The notes under the pieces: model-generated
Databases searched by the model: none
What the model was told of the DNA's origin: nothing
Seen by the model: only the letters and a program-made list of their open reading frames with translations
Shown: in pieces, positions 1-7,517 of the stretch
How the letters are laid out: each line of letters opens with the position of its first letter
Numbering within the stretch: the stretch's first letter is position 1
Assembly (NCBI GenBank): GCA_050260415.1
Contig: JBLNCE010000004.1
Location: forward strand, 1 to 26,578
Length of the DNA stretch: 26,578 nucleotides
DNA from: JBLNCE01 sp050260415
Lineage (GTDB): Bacteria > Bacillota > UBA4882 > JAAYXC01
Reading direction: 5' to 3'
Translations under genes and position numbers: made by a program

Positions 1-22
1 GAAACGGTACACCCCCGGAGGC

Positions 23-56
23 AAAAAGGGGGGCGGCCATGCGGCCGTTCCCCCCC
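23..56 (-). terminator. Rho-independent terminator after the family-5 solute-binding protein gene
   Basis: Read on the minus strand, a run of six G, a two-base AA bulge and CGGCC pair through a GCAT loop with GGCCG and six C, followed at once by TTTTT. It starts 14 nt beyond the TAG stop of the preceding gene. Stem, loop and T-run make a textbook intrinsic terminator, so that gene probably ends a transcript here. Confidence 0.85.
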
Positions 57-69
57 GAAATCCGCGGGC

Positions 70-2034
70 CTATTTTACGTTCATGTACTTGAAGTTGAAG
101 AAGGCCGGACCCCAGGAGAACTTATAGACCATGAGCCCCGTGATGTTCGGCCGCAGCACGTACTGGGCCTTGTCCATGAAGAGCGGCACCATCCAGTACG
201 TATCCTGGATGAGCTGCATCTCTTGGGAGGCCAACTGCATGGCCTTTTCGAACGGGGAATTGACCATCTCGTAACGGATCCGGTTGGCTTTCTTGCTCGC
301 TTCCCCGAGCGCGTTGTACTCGATTACCTTGCGTTCCGTGTCGAGGAGGAGCCGGTTGGCCAGGCGCCATTGCTCGGTCTTTTCCTTGTCGGTCTTCGCC
401 GCTTTCCAGTTGGCGTAGATCTCGTCGAACTGATCGACGAAAACCGGCTTGCGGGTGCAGAGTTCCTCCACCCAATACTTGCTCGGCTCCTTGGCGGCGA
501 TCGCCTTGAGGTCGGCGGCTGTTTTGTCCCGGCGGGACAGGAGGGGCTCCCACTCGGCCGCCGTCGTTCCGCCTTCCTTGGTCAGGAAGCCGGTGCGCTC
601 CTGGTCCATCTCGTACAGCTGCTTGCGGATTTTGGCCGGGTAGTCGTAGAACAAGATGGTGTGGACGGAGTTCTTGTCGAGGGCGCCGGTCTCGATTGAG
701 TTCATCGGCGCGGTGATCCTGGTAAAGCCGGCTTTGGCCGTGGACGTCCAGTTGGCCCAGACATACTGCTGGTCGTAGACACCCGCTTCGAGGTTCTCGA
801 TCTGCACGTTGACGCCGAGGTTTTTCCGCCACTGGTCGACGATGAACTCCACCTCGGGCATGGGCGGACTGGACTTGACATAGAAAGTGAGCTGCGGCAG
901 ACCCTTGCCGTTGGGATAACCGGCCTCGGCCAGGAGTTTCCTGGCCTGGGTGACATTAAAGGGGATGCCTTTCATCTTGGAACCGATCGCGTCGGCCTTC
1001 GTCCAGTACATGTTGGCGGGGGTCGCCCGGCCGTTCAGCACCGTTTTGCAGAGGGTCTCGCGGTCGATGGCCATGGCGAAAGCCTGGCGCAGTTTGAGAT
1101 TGTCCATGACCGGATCGAAGCCTCGGGAAATCTGGTAGCCCGCCCAGAAGAGGTCGTTCGGCGTCTCGTGGTAAACTTTCTTCAGGGTGGCGTTGGTCGT
1201 CGCGAACCTGTAATCGGCGACGGTCTGAATCCAAGCACCGTCGATATCGCCGGCCTGGTAGGCCTGGATCTGGGTGGTGCCGCCGCTGGCGGCGAACTGT
1301 TTGAGGACGATCTTGTCCACGTTGCCGCAAGTGCCGACGTAGTGTTTGTTCTTGACCAGGACGGCCTCCTTGCGATCCACCCAGGATTGGGGCACGTACG
1401 GACCGTTGCCCACGAAGTGTCCGGGCTTCCACCAATCGTTGCCCCACTTCTCGATGGTCTTGCGGTGCAGCGGCATAGCGCCCGCCACGACCAGCCAGCA
1501 GTTGAAGTCAAAGCGGGAATTGGCCAGGGTGAAGCGGATGGTATAATCGTCGAGCGCTTTCACGCCGAGTTCGTCCATGGGGGCGCCGCCGGCCTTGCAG
1601 GTCCAACCATTGTATATGTGCTGGAGCGGACCGGCCCAAAGCGGCACGTCCGGGATCGACGGGTCGCACATGTACTTGAAGGTCCACTCAAAGTCCCGGG
1701 CGGTGACGGGATCGCCGTTTGACCATTTCTTGTCTTTACGCAAGGTGATGGTCCAGACCTTGCCGTCGGGGGAGACGGTCCATTTGTCGGCGATGACCGG
1801 CACGATCTTGACCTGCCCCAGGCCCTTGGGATCCGGGGCATAGCCGAAGAGCCCCTCGAAGATGGTCCCCTGCGCCAGGATGTGCTGGGACTGCCAATAA
1901 TAGGGTACGAAGCTCGGAATGTTGTCGAAGTACGGGAGCTGGACGACGTTCTCCTTCGCCGCGGCGCCAAAGACCACCGATACCACCAGGAGACACGCGA
2001 GAAGAGCGACAAACCACAGTCTGTGAGCCTTCAT
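70..2034 (-). CDS. ABC transporter substrate-binding protein, family 5 (peptide/nickel/oligosaccharide type)
   Basis: Captures a solute outside the membrane for an ABC importer. The protein has about 654 residues, usual for SBP family 5 (DppA/OppA-like). A positively charged start and a hydrophobic segment (about residues 6-24) form a signal peptide with a likely cleavage near GAAA. The segment from about 60 to 110 (P-x-x-A-x-x-W with a following KW-SNGDP element) is the classic family signature. An upstream start at 2052 is possible, but AGGAGAGG sits at the right distance before the ATG at 2034, which also gives a clean signal peptide. No permease genes lie beside it within the window and a terminator follows, so it is either a lone receptor or its partners lie to the left. 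Family-5 proteins near polysaccharide genes can bind oligosaccharides instead of peptides, so the ligand is open. Confidence 0.9.
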   Translation of the reverse strand: MKAHRLWFVALLACLLVVSVVFGAAAKENVVQLPYFDNIPSFVPYYWQSQHILAQGTIFEGLFGYAPDPKGLGQVKIVPVIADKWTVSPDGKVWTITLRKDKKWSNGDPVTARDFEWTFKYMCDPSIPDVPLWAGPLQHIYNGWTCKAGGAPMDELGVKALDDYTIRFTLANSRFDFNCWLVVAGAMPLHRKTIEKWGNDWWKPGHFVGNGPYVPQSWVDRKEAVLVKNKHYVGTCGNVDKIVLKQFAASGGTTQIQAYQAGDIDGAWIQTVADYRFATTNATLKKVYHETPNDLFWAGYQISRGFDPVMDNLKLRQAFAMAIDRETLCKTVLNGRATPANMYWTKADAIGSKMKGIPFNVTQARKLLAEAGYPNGKGLPQLTFYVKSSPPMPEVEFIVDQWRKNLGVNVQIENLEAGVYDQQYVWANWTSTAKAGFTRITAPMNSIETGALDKNSVHTILFYDYPAKIRKQLYEMDQERTGFLTKEGGTTAAEWEPLLSRRDKTAADLKAIAAKEPSKYWVEELCTRKPVFVDQFDEIYANWKAAKTDKEKTEQWRLANRLLLDTERKVIEYNALGEASKKANRIRYEMVNSPFEKAMQLASQEMQLIQDTYWMVPLFMDKAQYVLRPNITGLMVYKFSWGPAFFNFKYMNVK

Positions 2035-2328
2035 GCCTTCCTCTCCTTCCATTGGTATCTACGTGCCTTGTCCAACAACGGTGAAATCACCCGGGTCCAG
2101 ACCGTTCCCGCAGATCACCCCTTTCCTTGATCTATCGCCATTCCCGCGCGTGCGGCCAGGACCAAGTCTTGCCGCCGCGCGGGCCGCTTCGCTTCAACCG
2201 AGATTGCGAAAGTGAAGCAGGAAAATGAACCATGCTGCGCTTTTGACGCCCACCAACGCGGCGACTAAAGGCGCAGGCAACCAAGGTACTTTCGAAATCC
2301 GGGTTCAAACCGGGGTGGAAGGACCTGA

Positions 2329-2388
2329 ACTTACCCCCGCCCTGCGGTCACCCCCTCTTTCCGCCCAAGGAGAGGGAGCCGGGGGCGT
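2329..2388. repeat. Dispersed GC-rich palindromic repeat, copy A (degenerate)
   Basis: The order of blocks is ACTTACCCCCGCC, then CTGCGGTCACCCCCTCT, a short spacer, then GGAGAGGGAGCCGGGGGCG. This matches copy C at 17176-17241 and copy B at 4703-4760 in layout: C-run, short G/C hairpin, CACCCCCTC, then G-rich complement. Copy A is the most decayed and its outer arms no longer pair fully. It resembles REP-like intergenic elements. No coding function is seen. Confidence 0.6.
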
Positions 2389-2641
2389 GTTTGAACGCCA
2401 AGTCGGCAATGAAACCCCCCGTCTTGGCCCTGCCGGGCGCCGCGCGGCTCGGGCATTGTTGGCCCGCGCCGGACCGGACGAACATACCGGGATGGCTTGC
2501 CCATACCGGATTTATATTCTCGTGCCGGGGCCGGACATGCGTAAGGCGACGGGTCAGGCTTGACCATCTGAATCTCGGGGAGCGGCGTATTTGGGTGGCG
2601 GATCCGTAGGCAGACAAATCCCTGGAGAAGCGGAAGGATGT

Positions 2642-2658
2642 AAGGTAACTTTTACCTT
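2642..2658. promoter_or_regulatory. Perfect 17-bp palindrome, possible operator
   Basis: AAGGTAA, a CTT centre, then TTACCTT: seven base pairs in each arm without mismatch, in an AT-richer patch just beyond the stop of the LacI-family gene. Part of the half-site, AGGTAAC, recurs in the palindrome upstream of that LacI gene (3765-3790), so the same regulator might bind both. There is no T-run for a terminator. Confidence 0.4.
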
Positions 2659-2714
2659 CATCATAACATACGCATGGGCGTGTGGCAAGCCGAGGACCGT
2701 GGCCAGGGATCCGT

Positions 2715-3749
2715 TCAGGCCCGTCTGGGCGCCGCCGAAGTTCCGCGCTCGATCAGTCTCGTCTCGACCGTTACGGTCTCCCGCGGGCTGCCGGGGTTCT
2801 CCACCCGCCAGGCGAGGAGTTCCACCGCCCGTTCGCCGAGGCGCTCCTTGAAGACATGGATGGTGGTGAGGGGCGGACGGTTCGTCTCGGCGAGGTGGAT
2901 GTTGTCGAAGCCGACCACCGAGATGTCCTCGGGCACCCGGTAGCCCATCTCCGCCAACGCGCCGATCAACATCAAAGCCGCATAATCGTTGGCGCAGAGG
3001 AAACCGGTGGGCAGTTCGCCCTCCTTCATCAGGGCGTCCTTGATCTCGGGGACTTCCCAGTAATGGCGCGCGGCGGGGTCGATGATGGCCACATCGTCGC
3101 ACCGGGCAAGGTTCAGTTCCTGCTTGGCCGCATTCAGCCCTTGGTAACGGCGGCGGAAGCTGCTGGCATGTTCGAGATCGCCCACGAAGCCGATCCTTTG
3201 GTGCCCGAGGGCCGCCAGGTGCCTGGCGGCCAGCGCGGCGCCCAGGGCATCGGCGCTCAGGACCGCATCGAGCCCGTATGCGTCTCCGTCCACGTCCACC
3301 ATGACGACGGGGAGCGAACACCCGGCCAGGGCGCGCAGAAAGGCCGGGGAAAATTCCCCCACCGCCAGGGCGCCGTCGACCGCGCGCTCGCTGATCGCCG
3401 CCGGGAGCACGCCGTCTTTTTCCTGCTCCGCGGCGATGGTCCCGACCATCAGGTTGAGGTTCCGGCGCCTGGTGGCTTCTTCGGCTCCGGCCACGACCCG
3501 CGGCCAAAAATAAAAATCCCCGTGGAAACGATCCTGTTCCACAAGGAAGAGAACGTTGCGCGTACGAAAGGCGTCCCTCCCCCGTTGCCTGGGGATAGCA
3601 TAGCCGAGCGCCGTCGCGGTCTCGATTACCCGCCGGCGGGTCTCCTCGCCGACCCCCTCTCCGCCGCTCAGGGCACGGGAAACGGCGAATCTGGAAAGGC
3701 CCAGCCGATCGGCAATCTCCTGCATGGTGACCCGGCCTACGGTGGGCAC
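2715..3749 (-). CDS. LacI-family transcriptional regulator
   Basis: A sugar-responsive DNA-binding protein of 344 residues, the normal family length. Residues about 9-54 form the LacI helix-turn-helix (MQEIADRLGLSRFAVSRAL). The hinge is unusual because the common YxPN motif after the HTH is replaced by GYAIPRQRGRD. The remainder is a periplasmic-binding-protein fold with the family landmarks GHQRIGFVGD, FLCANDYAALMLIGAL and ISVVGFDNIHLAE. The GTG at 3749 is taken as start, although GGGAGG abuts it. The ATG eight codons later (3725) would leave the HTH intact and is a real alternative. It is divergent from the nitroreductase gene. A palindrome 16 bp upstream of the start (3765-3790) suggests autoregulation. 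The target sugar is unknown. Confidence 0.9.
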   Translation of the reverse strand: MPTVGRVTMQEIADRLGLSRFAVSRALSGGEGVGEETRRRVIETATALGYAIPRQRGRDAFRTRNVLFLVEQDRFHGDFYFWPRVVAGAEEATRRRNLNLMVGTIAAEQEKDGVLPAAISERAVDGALAVGEFSPAFLRALAGCSLPVVMVDVDGDAYGLDAVLSADALGAALAARHLAALGHQRIGFVGDLEHASSFRRRYQGLNAAKQELNLARCDDVAIIDPAARHYWEVPEIKDALMKEGELPTGFLCANDYAALMLIGALAEMGYRVPEDISVVGFDNIHLAETNRPPLTTIHVFKERLGERAVELLAWRVENPGSPRETVTVETRLIERGTSAAPRRA

Positions 3750-3764
3750 CTCCCTTTGAAAGAA

Positions 3765-3790
3765 ATGTTACCTCGCAATCAGGATAACAT
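3765..3790. promoter_or_regulatory. Candidate operator upstream of the first LacI-family gene
   Basis: Outer arms ATGTTA (3765-3770) and TAACAT (3785-3790) are perfectly complementary. Inside them CCT and AGG pair with a one-base shift. The site is 16-41 bp upstream of the GTG start, in the only AT-rich patch of this divergent intergenic region, and is well placed for autorepression. It could also act on the divergent nitroreductase gene about 300 bp away. Confidence 0.5.
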
Positions 3791-3885
3791 TCTTCCGCCG
3801 GCCGCGTCAATGGGGGATTTCGAGAAGGACGGAGAGGGGGCGGCCGGCAGGCGGACGCCGCGGCTTATGCCGCCCACGCCGGTCG

Positions 3886-3903
3886 GGAGGGGGCGCCCCC
3901 TCC
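3886..3903. repeat. Perfect 18-bp GC palindrome between the LacI and nitroreductase genes
   Basis: GGAGGGGGC is followed directly by its reverse complement GCCCCCTCC, with no loop. It lies in a gene-free stretch (3750-4094) whose other visible element is the operator candidate near the LacI start. It could be a binding site or part of a GC-rich repeat; the sequence does not decide which. Confidence 0.4.
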
Positions 3904-4094
3904 GGTACGGCAGGAATCCGCGGCGCCGTGGGGAAATATTCTGTATTCGCAATGCTTCGAAGCCGGCGGCTCCCGTTGCCTCCGGCAATCGAGGCCGTGC
4001 TCCGCCGGGGGCTCCCGGAAGCCGCCGCCGGCGGCCGCTCTCCAGCCATACGCCGCCAAGACCCCGCAAAACTCAGAAAAGGGGGGCCTTACTC

Positions 4095-4610
4095 GTGGAA
4101 TTCCTCGAGCTCGTCCGCGGCAGGGAAAGCATCCGCAACTACGATCCAAACCGCCCGGTGGACCGCGCGGTCCTCGAGCGCATCCTCGAGGCCGGGCGGC
4201 TGGCGCCCTCGGCCTGCAACCGCCAGCCCTGGCGGTTCCTGGTCGTCTCGTCCCCGGAAGCCCTGGCCGGAGTGCGGGCGAGTTACCGGAGCCGCTGGTT
4301 TCAGGACGCCCCGCACGTCCTGGTCGTCGCCGGCCGCCGCGCCGACGCCTGGACCAGGGCGGACGGCTACAACTCCCTCGAGACCGACCTCACGATCGCC
4401 CTCGACCATCTGATCCTGGCCGCCGAGGCCGAGGGCGTCGGCACCTGCTGGATCGCCGCCTTCGATCCCGCCGCCCTCCGCCGGGCCCTGCCCCTCGCGG
4501 AGGACGAGACCGTCTTCGCCCTCACCCCCCTGGGCTACCCCCGGGCGGATTACGTCAAGAAGGGGACGAAAGACCGGAAGCCCCTGCGTGAAGTGGTTGA
4601 ATTCCTGTGA
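4095..4610 (+). CDS. Nitroreductase-family flavoprotein (short form)
   Basis: Predicted FMN-dependent NAD(P)H oxidoreductase of 171 residues, at the short end of the family. Near the N-terminus the motif RESIRNYDPNRPV is the usual FMN-phosphate-binding R-x-S-x-R-x-[FY] element, followed by LEAGRLAPSACNRQPWRF, the family's substrate and FMN face. The segment GVGTCWIAAFD (about residues 117-127) and the end LGYPRADYVKKGTKDRKPLREVV are also typical. The open frame runs far upstream, but that part overlaps the LacI gene and is not protein-like. The GTG at 4095 follows AGGGGGG at about 8 nt and begins exactly where homology starts. The gene is very GC-rich compared with the sugar cluster. Substrate is unknown; members reduce nitro-compounds, quinones or other electrophiles. 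Confidence 0.85.
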   Translation: MEFLELVRGRESIRNYDPNRPVDRAVLERILEAGRLAPSACNRQPWRFLVVSSPEALAGVRASYRSRWFQDAPHVLVVAGRRADAWTRADGYNSLETDLTIALDHLILAAEAEGVGTCWIAAFDPAALRRALPLAEDETVFALTPLGYPRADYVKKGTKDRKPLREVVEFL

Positions 4611-4702
4611 GAGTTCCGCCTGAAGACCGCCGCTACACAGGCGCAAAAGCAATGTGGCTACGGGGGGCGTAGTCTGTTCTTGGGGCCTGAGCGGAGCGAA
4701 GA

Positions 4703-4760
4703 CCCGAACCCCCCTTCGGGCACCCCCTCCTTTTCTCGGGGAGAGGAGGCCAGGGGGTGA
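4703..4760. repeat. Dispersed GC-rich palindromic repeat, copy B
   Basis: CCCGAA and TTCGGG (4703-4708, 4715-4720) form one hairpin. CACCCCC plus CCTCC then pair with GAGGAGG and GGGGGTG to form a second. The same order is seen in copy C (17176-17241) and, weaker, in copy A. Just upstream, the bases CCTGAGCGGAGCGAAG recall the CCTGAGC-type repetitive motif common in bacterial intergenic DNA. It lies between the nitroreductase gene and the next gene on the same strand and may slow or stop readthrough. Confidence 0.6.
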
Positions 4761-4840
4761 GTTTGCGCCGACCGGAAGGTATTTATCGACGGATGGCGAA
4801 GTTCCGGGATGGCTCTATCCAGAATAAGGAAGGTGGGGTC

Positions 4841-6106
4841 ATGTTCGCCAACAGGCGTTTCCCGGCCGTGCTGATCCTCGCCGCTCTCATCCTGGTTTCC
4901 GGGACAATTACCAATGCTGGTACGCGGTATCGGAACACCGCGTATGGTTTCTCCCTCGAATTCCCCGACGGATGGGCGGTGATGGAGAATTTCCAGGACG
5001 CCGCCGTCGCCGCGCTCTCCCCGGACAAATTGCCGCTTACCGTCAACGTGGTCGTTCAGCAACTGCCCGCGTTCATTACCCTGAAGGAATTCTTCATGTT
5101 ATCCCTGCTCGGTGTGGAGGGCCAGATCGAGGAGTACCGCGAACATGGGCGGGGGGAAGCGCTGCTCGGCGGGATACCGTCCCAGTGGCTCAACTTTTCG
5201 GGCCGCCAGAACGCTCTGGACTTCCAAGCCGTGACCTATTTCTTAGTGGGCAAGGAGCGTGGGTTCATCATCACGTGTCTCACGGCGCGCCAGAATTTCG
5301 ACCGCGCGTTGCCCACTTTTCGGCGGATCGCGGAAAGCTTCCGTCTCGAGGAAGGTGCGCCCGTCTCCGCGCCTTCGCGGCCGGGGACGGAGGACAAGCG
5401 GACGCCGCCCGTCGGCCCGACCCCGGCGCCCGAACCCCGCCCGGAAGAAAGGCCCTTCCTCCTTGAGGAGGCGCCCGTTTCCGCGTCCCCGGAACGATCG
5501 GGCATACAGATCCAGGTGAGGCCGGGGACGGAGGACGGGCCGGCGCCGCCCGTCGGCCCGACCCCGGCGCCCGAACCCCGCCCGGAAGAAAGGTCCTTTT
5601 TCCTATCGGTGGAACAGGACGGGCGGCAGGTGCCCATCGAGAACCGCCGCGTGAGGCTTCGGAAACGGCCTTTTGTCTTGGTGATCTACCTCCGCGGTCT
5701 GGACGGTCTCCTGGTGAACTGCTCGTCAAGATCCACGTCTTTTACGGCGGCGGCGGAAGGACGCCCTCTCCGGGAAATGCCGTGGTACAATGGGGAGGCC
5801 CTTCTGGAGGGATACGGCAACGGGGCGCAAGAGATCGCCGTTATGGAGGACCGTTTTCACTACTGGTTCTATGCCAACGCCCACAGCCACCGTTTCGATC
5901 TCGACGGATTGCGGGCGGCCGGGGAATGGACGGCCTGCCGCCGCACGATAAGCCGGGTGCGGTACGGCGCGCGGCAGAGCGCGATGCCGATCGAGTCATA
6001 CCCCGAAGACATTCTCTACATCACGATGGTCAAATCCGGCCTACCCAGCCGGTTCCATGAGGTATCCTCATATCAGGCCGAATGGCTCGAAGTGAGGTTC
6101 CGGTGA
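4841..6106 (+). CDS. Exported protein: PsbP/DUF1795-like N-domain, duplicated Pro-rich linker, unknown C-domain
   Basis: Not assigned to a known function. The 421-residue protein starts with a signal peptide (MFANRR, then a hydrophobic core to about residue 24). Residues about 27-165 (YGFSLEFPDGWAVMENF..., ending FRRIAESFRLEEG) resemble the PsbP-like/DUF1795 fold of bacterial lipid- or envelope-associated proteins. Residues about 168-255 are a Pro/Glu-rich linker that is a tandem duplication at DNA level. The C-terminal 170 residues are rich in aromatic residues and look like a folded domain with no family I recognise. An upstream ATG-like start at 4757 would put the signal peptide inside the protein. 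The ATG at 4841 follows AAGGAAGGTGGGG and is preferred. It converges on the zinc-ribbon gene, with a terminator between them. Confidence 0.75.
   Translation: MFANRRFPAVLILAALILVSGTITNAGTRYRNTAYGFSLEFPDGWAVMENFQDAAVAALSPDKLPLTVNVVVQQLPAFITLKEFFMLSLLGVEGQIEEYREHGRGEALLGGIPSQWLNFSGRQNALDFQAVTYFLVGKERGFIITCLTARQNFDRALPTFRRIAESFRLEEGAPVSAPSRPGTEDKRTPPVGPTPAPEPRPEERPFLLEEAPVSASPERSGIQIQVRPGTEDGPAPPVGPTPAPEPRPEERSFFLSVEQDGRQVPIENRRVRLRKRPFVLVIYLRGLDGLLVNCSSRSTSFTAAAEGRPLREMPWYNGEALLEGYGNGAQEIAVMEDRFHYWFYANAHSHRFDLDGLRAAGEWTACRRTISRVRYGARQSAMPIESYPEDILYITMVKSGLPSRFHEVSSYQAEWLEVRFR
5380..5592 (+). repeat. Tandem duplication encoding the Pro-rich linker
   Basis: Two nearly identical copies of about 72 bp, 5380-5451 and 5521-5592, are offset by 141 bp (47 codons, in frame). 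Both encode a PGTED...PPVGPTPAPEPRPEER segment. The preceding EEAPVSA segment is also doubled, so the repeating unit is close to 140 bp. Low nucleotide divergence points to a recent duplication and probable length variation among strains. Confidence 0.85.
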
Positions 6107-6150
6107 TCCTCTCGGCCCCCGCAGCGTCCCCCGCGACACCAGAAAATGGA

Positions 6151-6173
6151 AAGAGCCTCGCTTCGAGGCTCTT
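6151..6173. terminator. Bidirectional-type terminator between convergent genes
   Basis: AAGAGCCTCG and CGAGGCTCTT form a perfect 10-bp stem around a CTT loop. It lies between two genes that end toward each other (stops at 6106 and 6179). On the minus strand the stem is followed by a T-rich tail (TTTCCATTTT), so it best serves the zinc-ribbon gene but may stop both. Confidence 0.75.
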
Positions 6174-6178
6174 ATGGC

Positions 6179-6424
6179 TTATTCGCCGAACAGTTTCTTG
6201 ACTTCCGTCTCGATCTCCGTCGAGAGCGGGCAGCACTCCACGGCCGGGGCGTCCCGTCCGCCGACCGCCTCCCGCCGCCCGTCGTCCCGATCCGCTCCGG
6301 GGCGCGCCGAGTCGAGACGCATGAAGAGGTGGTTGCACCCGAAACAGAGATGCCCGGAGAGGATGGTCTCCAGGATGTGGAGCGAGGCGGGAGTCAGTTC
6401 CCGTCCGCATTTTGGGCAGCGCAT
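6179..6424 (-). CDS. Small four-cysteine zinc-ribbon protein
   Basis: An 81-residue protein beginning MRCPKCGREL. Cys3, Cys6, Cys27 and Cys30 (CPKC and CFGC) form a zinc-ribbon pair of knuckles, followed by a charged linker and an acidic C-terminus (ECCPLSTEIETEVKKLFGE). The frame continues upstream to 6490, but GGAGGG stands about 7 nt before the ATG at 6424 and the zinc motif starts there. Upstream residues are not protein-like. A perfect TATAAT at 6497-6502 would give a leader of about 65 nt. Function unknown; such small ribbons often bind nucleic acid or act as adaptors. Confidence 0.7.
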   Translation of the reverse strand: MRCPKCGRELTPASLHILETILSGHLCFGCNHLFMRLDSARPGADRDDGRREAVGGRDAPAVECCPLSTEIETEVKKLFGE

Positions 6425-6496
6425 CGGCATTCCCTCCATGTCGGCGGGCCGCTCCGGCCGACCGGAAGCCCGCGGATTCATGTCCGCCACATCTCA

Positions 6497-6502
6497 ATTA
6501 TA
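6497..6502 (-). promoter_or_regulatory. Consensus -10 box (TATAAT) for the zinc-ribbon gene
   Basis: The minus strand reads TATAAT, a perfect match, about 73 nt before the chosen ATG. Nothing like TTGACA lies 17 nt upstream; that position falls in the right flank of the hairpin after the CAP-domain gene. The call rests on the -10 box alone. Confidence 0.5.
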
Positions 6503-6512
6503 CCGCATTCTC

Positions 6513-6558
6513 GGCCGGTTGGGGGGACGGAGCGCCGCTCCGCCCCCCGGAACTGGCC
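6513..6558 (-). terminator. Long hairpin directly after the CAP-domain gene
   Basis: GGCCGGTT pairs with AACTGGCC (one G-T), GGGGGG with CCCCCC, and GGAGC with GCTCC around a GCC loop, giving a 46-nt near-continuous hairpin that begins 2 nt from the stop codon. No T-run follows on the minus strand, so this is a terminator-like or mRNA-end structure and not a canonical intrinsic terminator. Confidence 0.55.
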
Positions 6559-6560
6559 GC

Positions 6561-7181
6561 TCAGCCGATGAACTGCTGAGTCAACATCTTGCCGTACGGT
6601 CCGCCGTCCACGACGCCGATCCCGATATGGGTGAAAGCGGCGTTCAGGATGTTGGCCCGGTGGCCCGGTGAGTTCATCCAGGCCTGCATCGCGCCGGCCG
6701 CCGTCCGATTGCCGGCGATGTTCTCCCCGGCGGTACGGTAGGAGATCCCCGCCGCCCGCATCTGATCGAACGGGCTGCCCAGAGTGGGGGACTGGTGGCC
6801 GAAGTAACCGTTCTGGATCATGTCCCGCGACTTGGCCCGCGCGGTCTGGACCAGACGGTAATCGATCTTGAGCGGCGCCAGGCCCACTTTGGCCCGTTCT
6901 GCGTTGACCTGCTGCAGGATGTAGCTCTCATCCGCGGTCAGGTTCTCCGTGGTGCCGGGGTCGCCGGCCGGCGGAGTCACCGGCGGAGTTGCCGGCGGCT
7001 TGGGCTGTGACGGGGCGCCAGGTGCGGTCACGGGGTAGCTGACCCGCACCAGCCGGTAATAGCCGGTGTTGCTCCGGCTCCATCGGTAATAATACCAGTT
7101 GTAGGTGTACGCCATGGACGGCGCAGCCGTGGCCAGGAGCAGGCCGGCGACGGCGAGCATGGTTACCCAGATCTTACGCAT
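6561..7181 (-). CDS. Secreted CAP-domain (SCP/PR1, YkwD-like) protein
   Basis: A 206-residue exported protein. Residues 1-24 are a signal peptide ending SMA. A Tyr-rich stretch follows (YTYNWYYYRW, about 25-50), then a Pro/Thr-rich linker (52-76), and a complete bacterial CAP domain from about 83 to the C-terminus. CAP landmarks are present: QQVNAERAKVGL, the YFGHQSP His129, AGENIAG with Glu153, and SPGHRANILN with His174. The open frame is longer, but GAGGAGG lies 6 nt before the ATG at 7181 and only this start gives a signal peptide. Relatives include spore or wall-associated YkwD-type proteins; catalytic activity is not established for them. The Tyr-rich N-terminal region could mediate surface attachment. 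Confidence 0.9.
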   Translation of the reverse strand: MRKIWVTMLAVAGLLLATAAPSMAYTYNWYYYRWSRSNTGYYRLVRVSYPVTAPGAPSQPKPPATPPVTPPAGDPGTTENLTADESYILQQVNAERAKVGLAPLKIDYRLVQTARAKSRDMIQNGYFGHQSPTLGSPFDQMRAAGISYRTAGENIAGNRTAAGAMQAWMNSPGHRANILNAAFTHIGIGVVDGGPYGKMLTQQFIG

Positions 7182-7293
7182 CTTAACCCTCCTCATGATT
7201 CGGCAACGGCAGCGGACCCGGGGCGCGGCAGTAACGGCGGACCTTTCACGCGCGCCGGCCCGTGCACTCGGCTCCGTTGCCTGTGATGCCGTC

Positions 7294-7322
7294 ATGTTAT
7301 CAAAATGAAGGGGGGGAAACAA
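7294..7322 (-). promoter_or_regulatory. Candidate promoter of the CAP-domain gene
   Basis: On the minus strand TTGTTT (-35) and TAACAT (-10) are separated by 17 nt, in the only AT-richer patch of the 336-bp gap between the two genes. The start codon is about 110 nt downstream. Each box matches the consensus at four positions, so the call is tentative. Confidence 0.35.
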
Positions 7323-7465
7323 CCCACGATGTTTGGCGGCGGCGGATCCGGGTGACTCATCGGGCAGCATCTGGCAGGAGATCCGGGGCGAGCAGTCCGG
7401 CGGAAAGCCGCCTCTCAAGTGTCGCCCGTTTTCTCGTCGGGCGAATCATCGCCTGCCCCGCCCAC

Positions 7466-7497
7466 AAAAAAGCCCTCCTCCGCGGGGAGGAGGGCTT
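7466..7497 (-). terminator. Rho-independent terminator after the DUF6263-like gene
   Basis: The minus strand reads GCCCTCCTCC, a four-base loop, GGAGGAGGGC, then TTTTTT. The stem is a perfect 10 bp and starts 21 nt beyond the stop. It separates this gene from the downstream CAP-domain gene. Confidence 0.92.
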
Positions 7498-7517
7498 CCG
7501 GCCGGATGTCCGTCTTT

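Larger units (their letters stand above)
2035..2714. other. Gene-poor intergenic stretch of about 680 bp
   Basis: No convincing gene was found on either strand: the open frames here start without ribosome sites and their translations are low-complexity. The stretch holds the upstream region of the family-5 solute-binding gene, with a short palindrome GGTGA-AA-TCACC at 2080-2091 about 46 nt from its start codon (possible operator, weak). It also holds one copy of the dispersed GC-rich repeat (2329-2388) and a 17-bp palindrome (2642-2658). Confidence 0.6.

Noticed and set aside
2281..2330. T-arm-like sequence (GGTTCAAACC) that could suggest a tRNA
   Set aside because: The sequence after it does not pair with any upstream 7-nt acceptor strand, and no anticodon or D-arm was found at the expected spacing.
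2554..3810. Long open frame on the minus strand overlapping the LacI gene
   Set aside because: Arg/Gly/Pro-rich shadow frame of GC-rich coding DNA; the LacI frame has clear domain landmarks.
2682..4094. Long upstream extension of the nitroreductase frame on the plus strand
   Set aside because: It lies antisense to a well-supported LacI gene, its translation is low-complexity, and nitroreductase homology begins exactly at the GTG at 4095.
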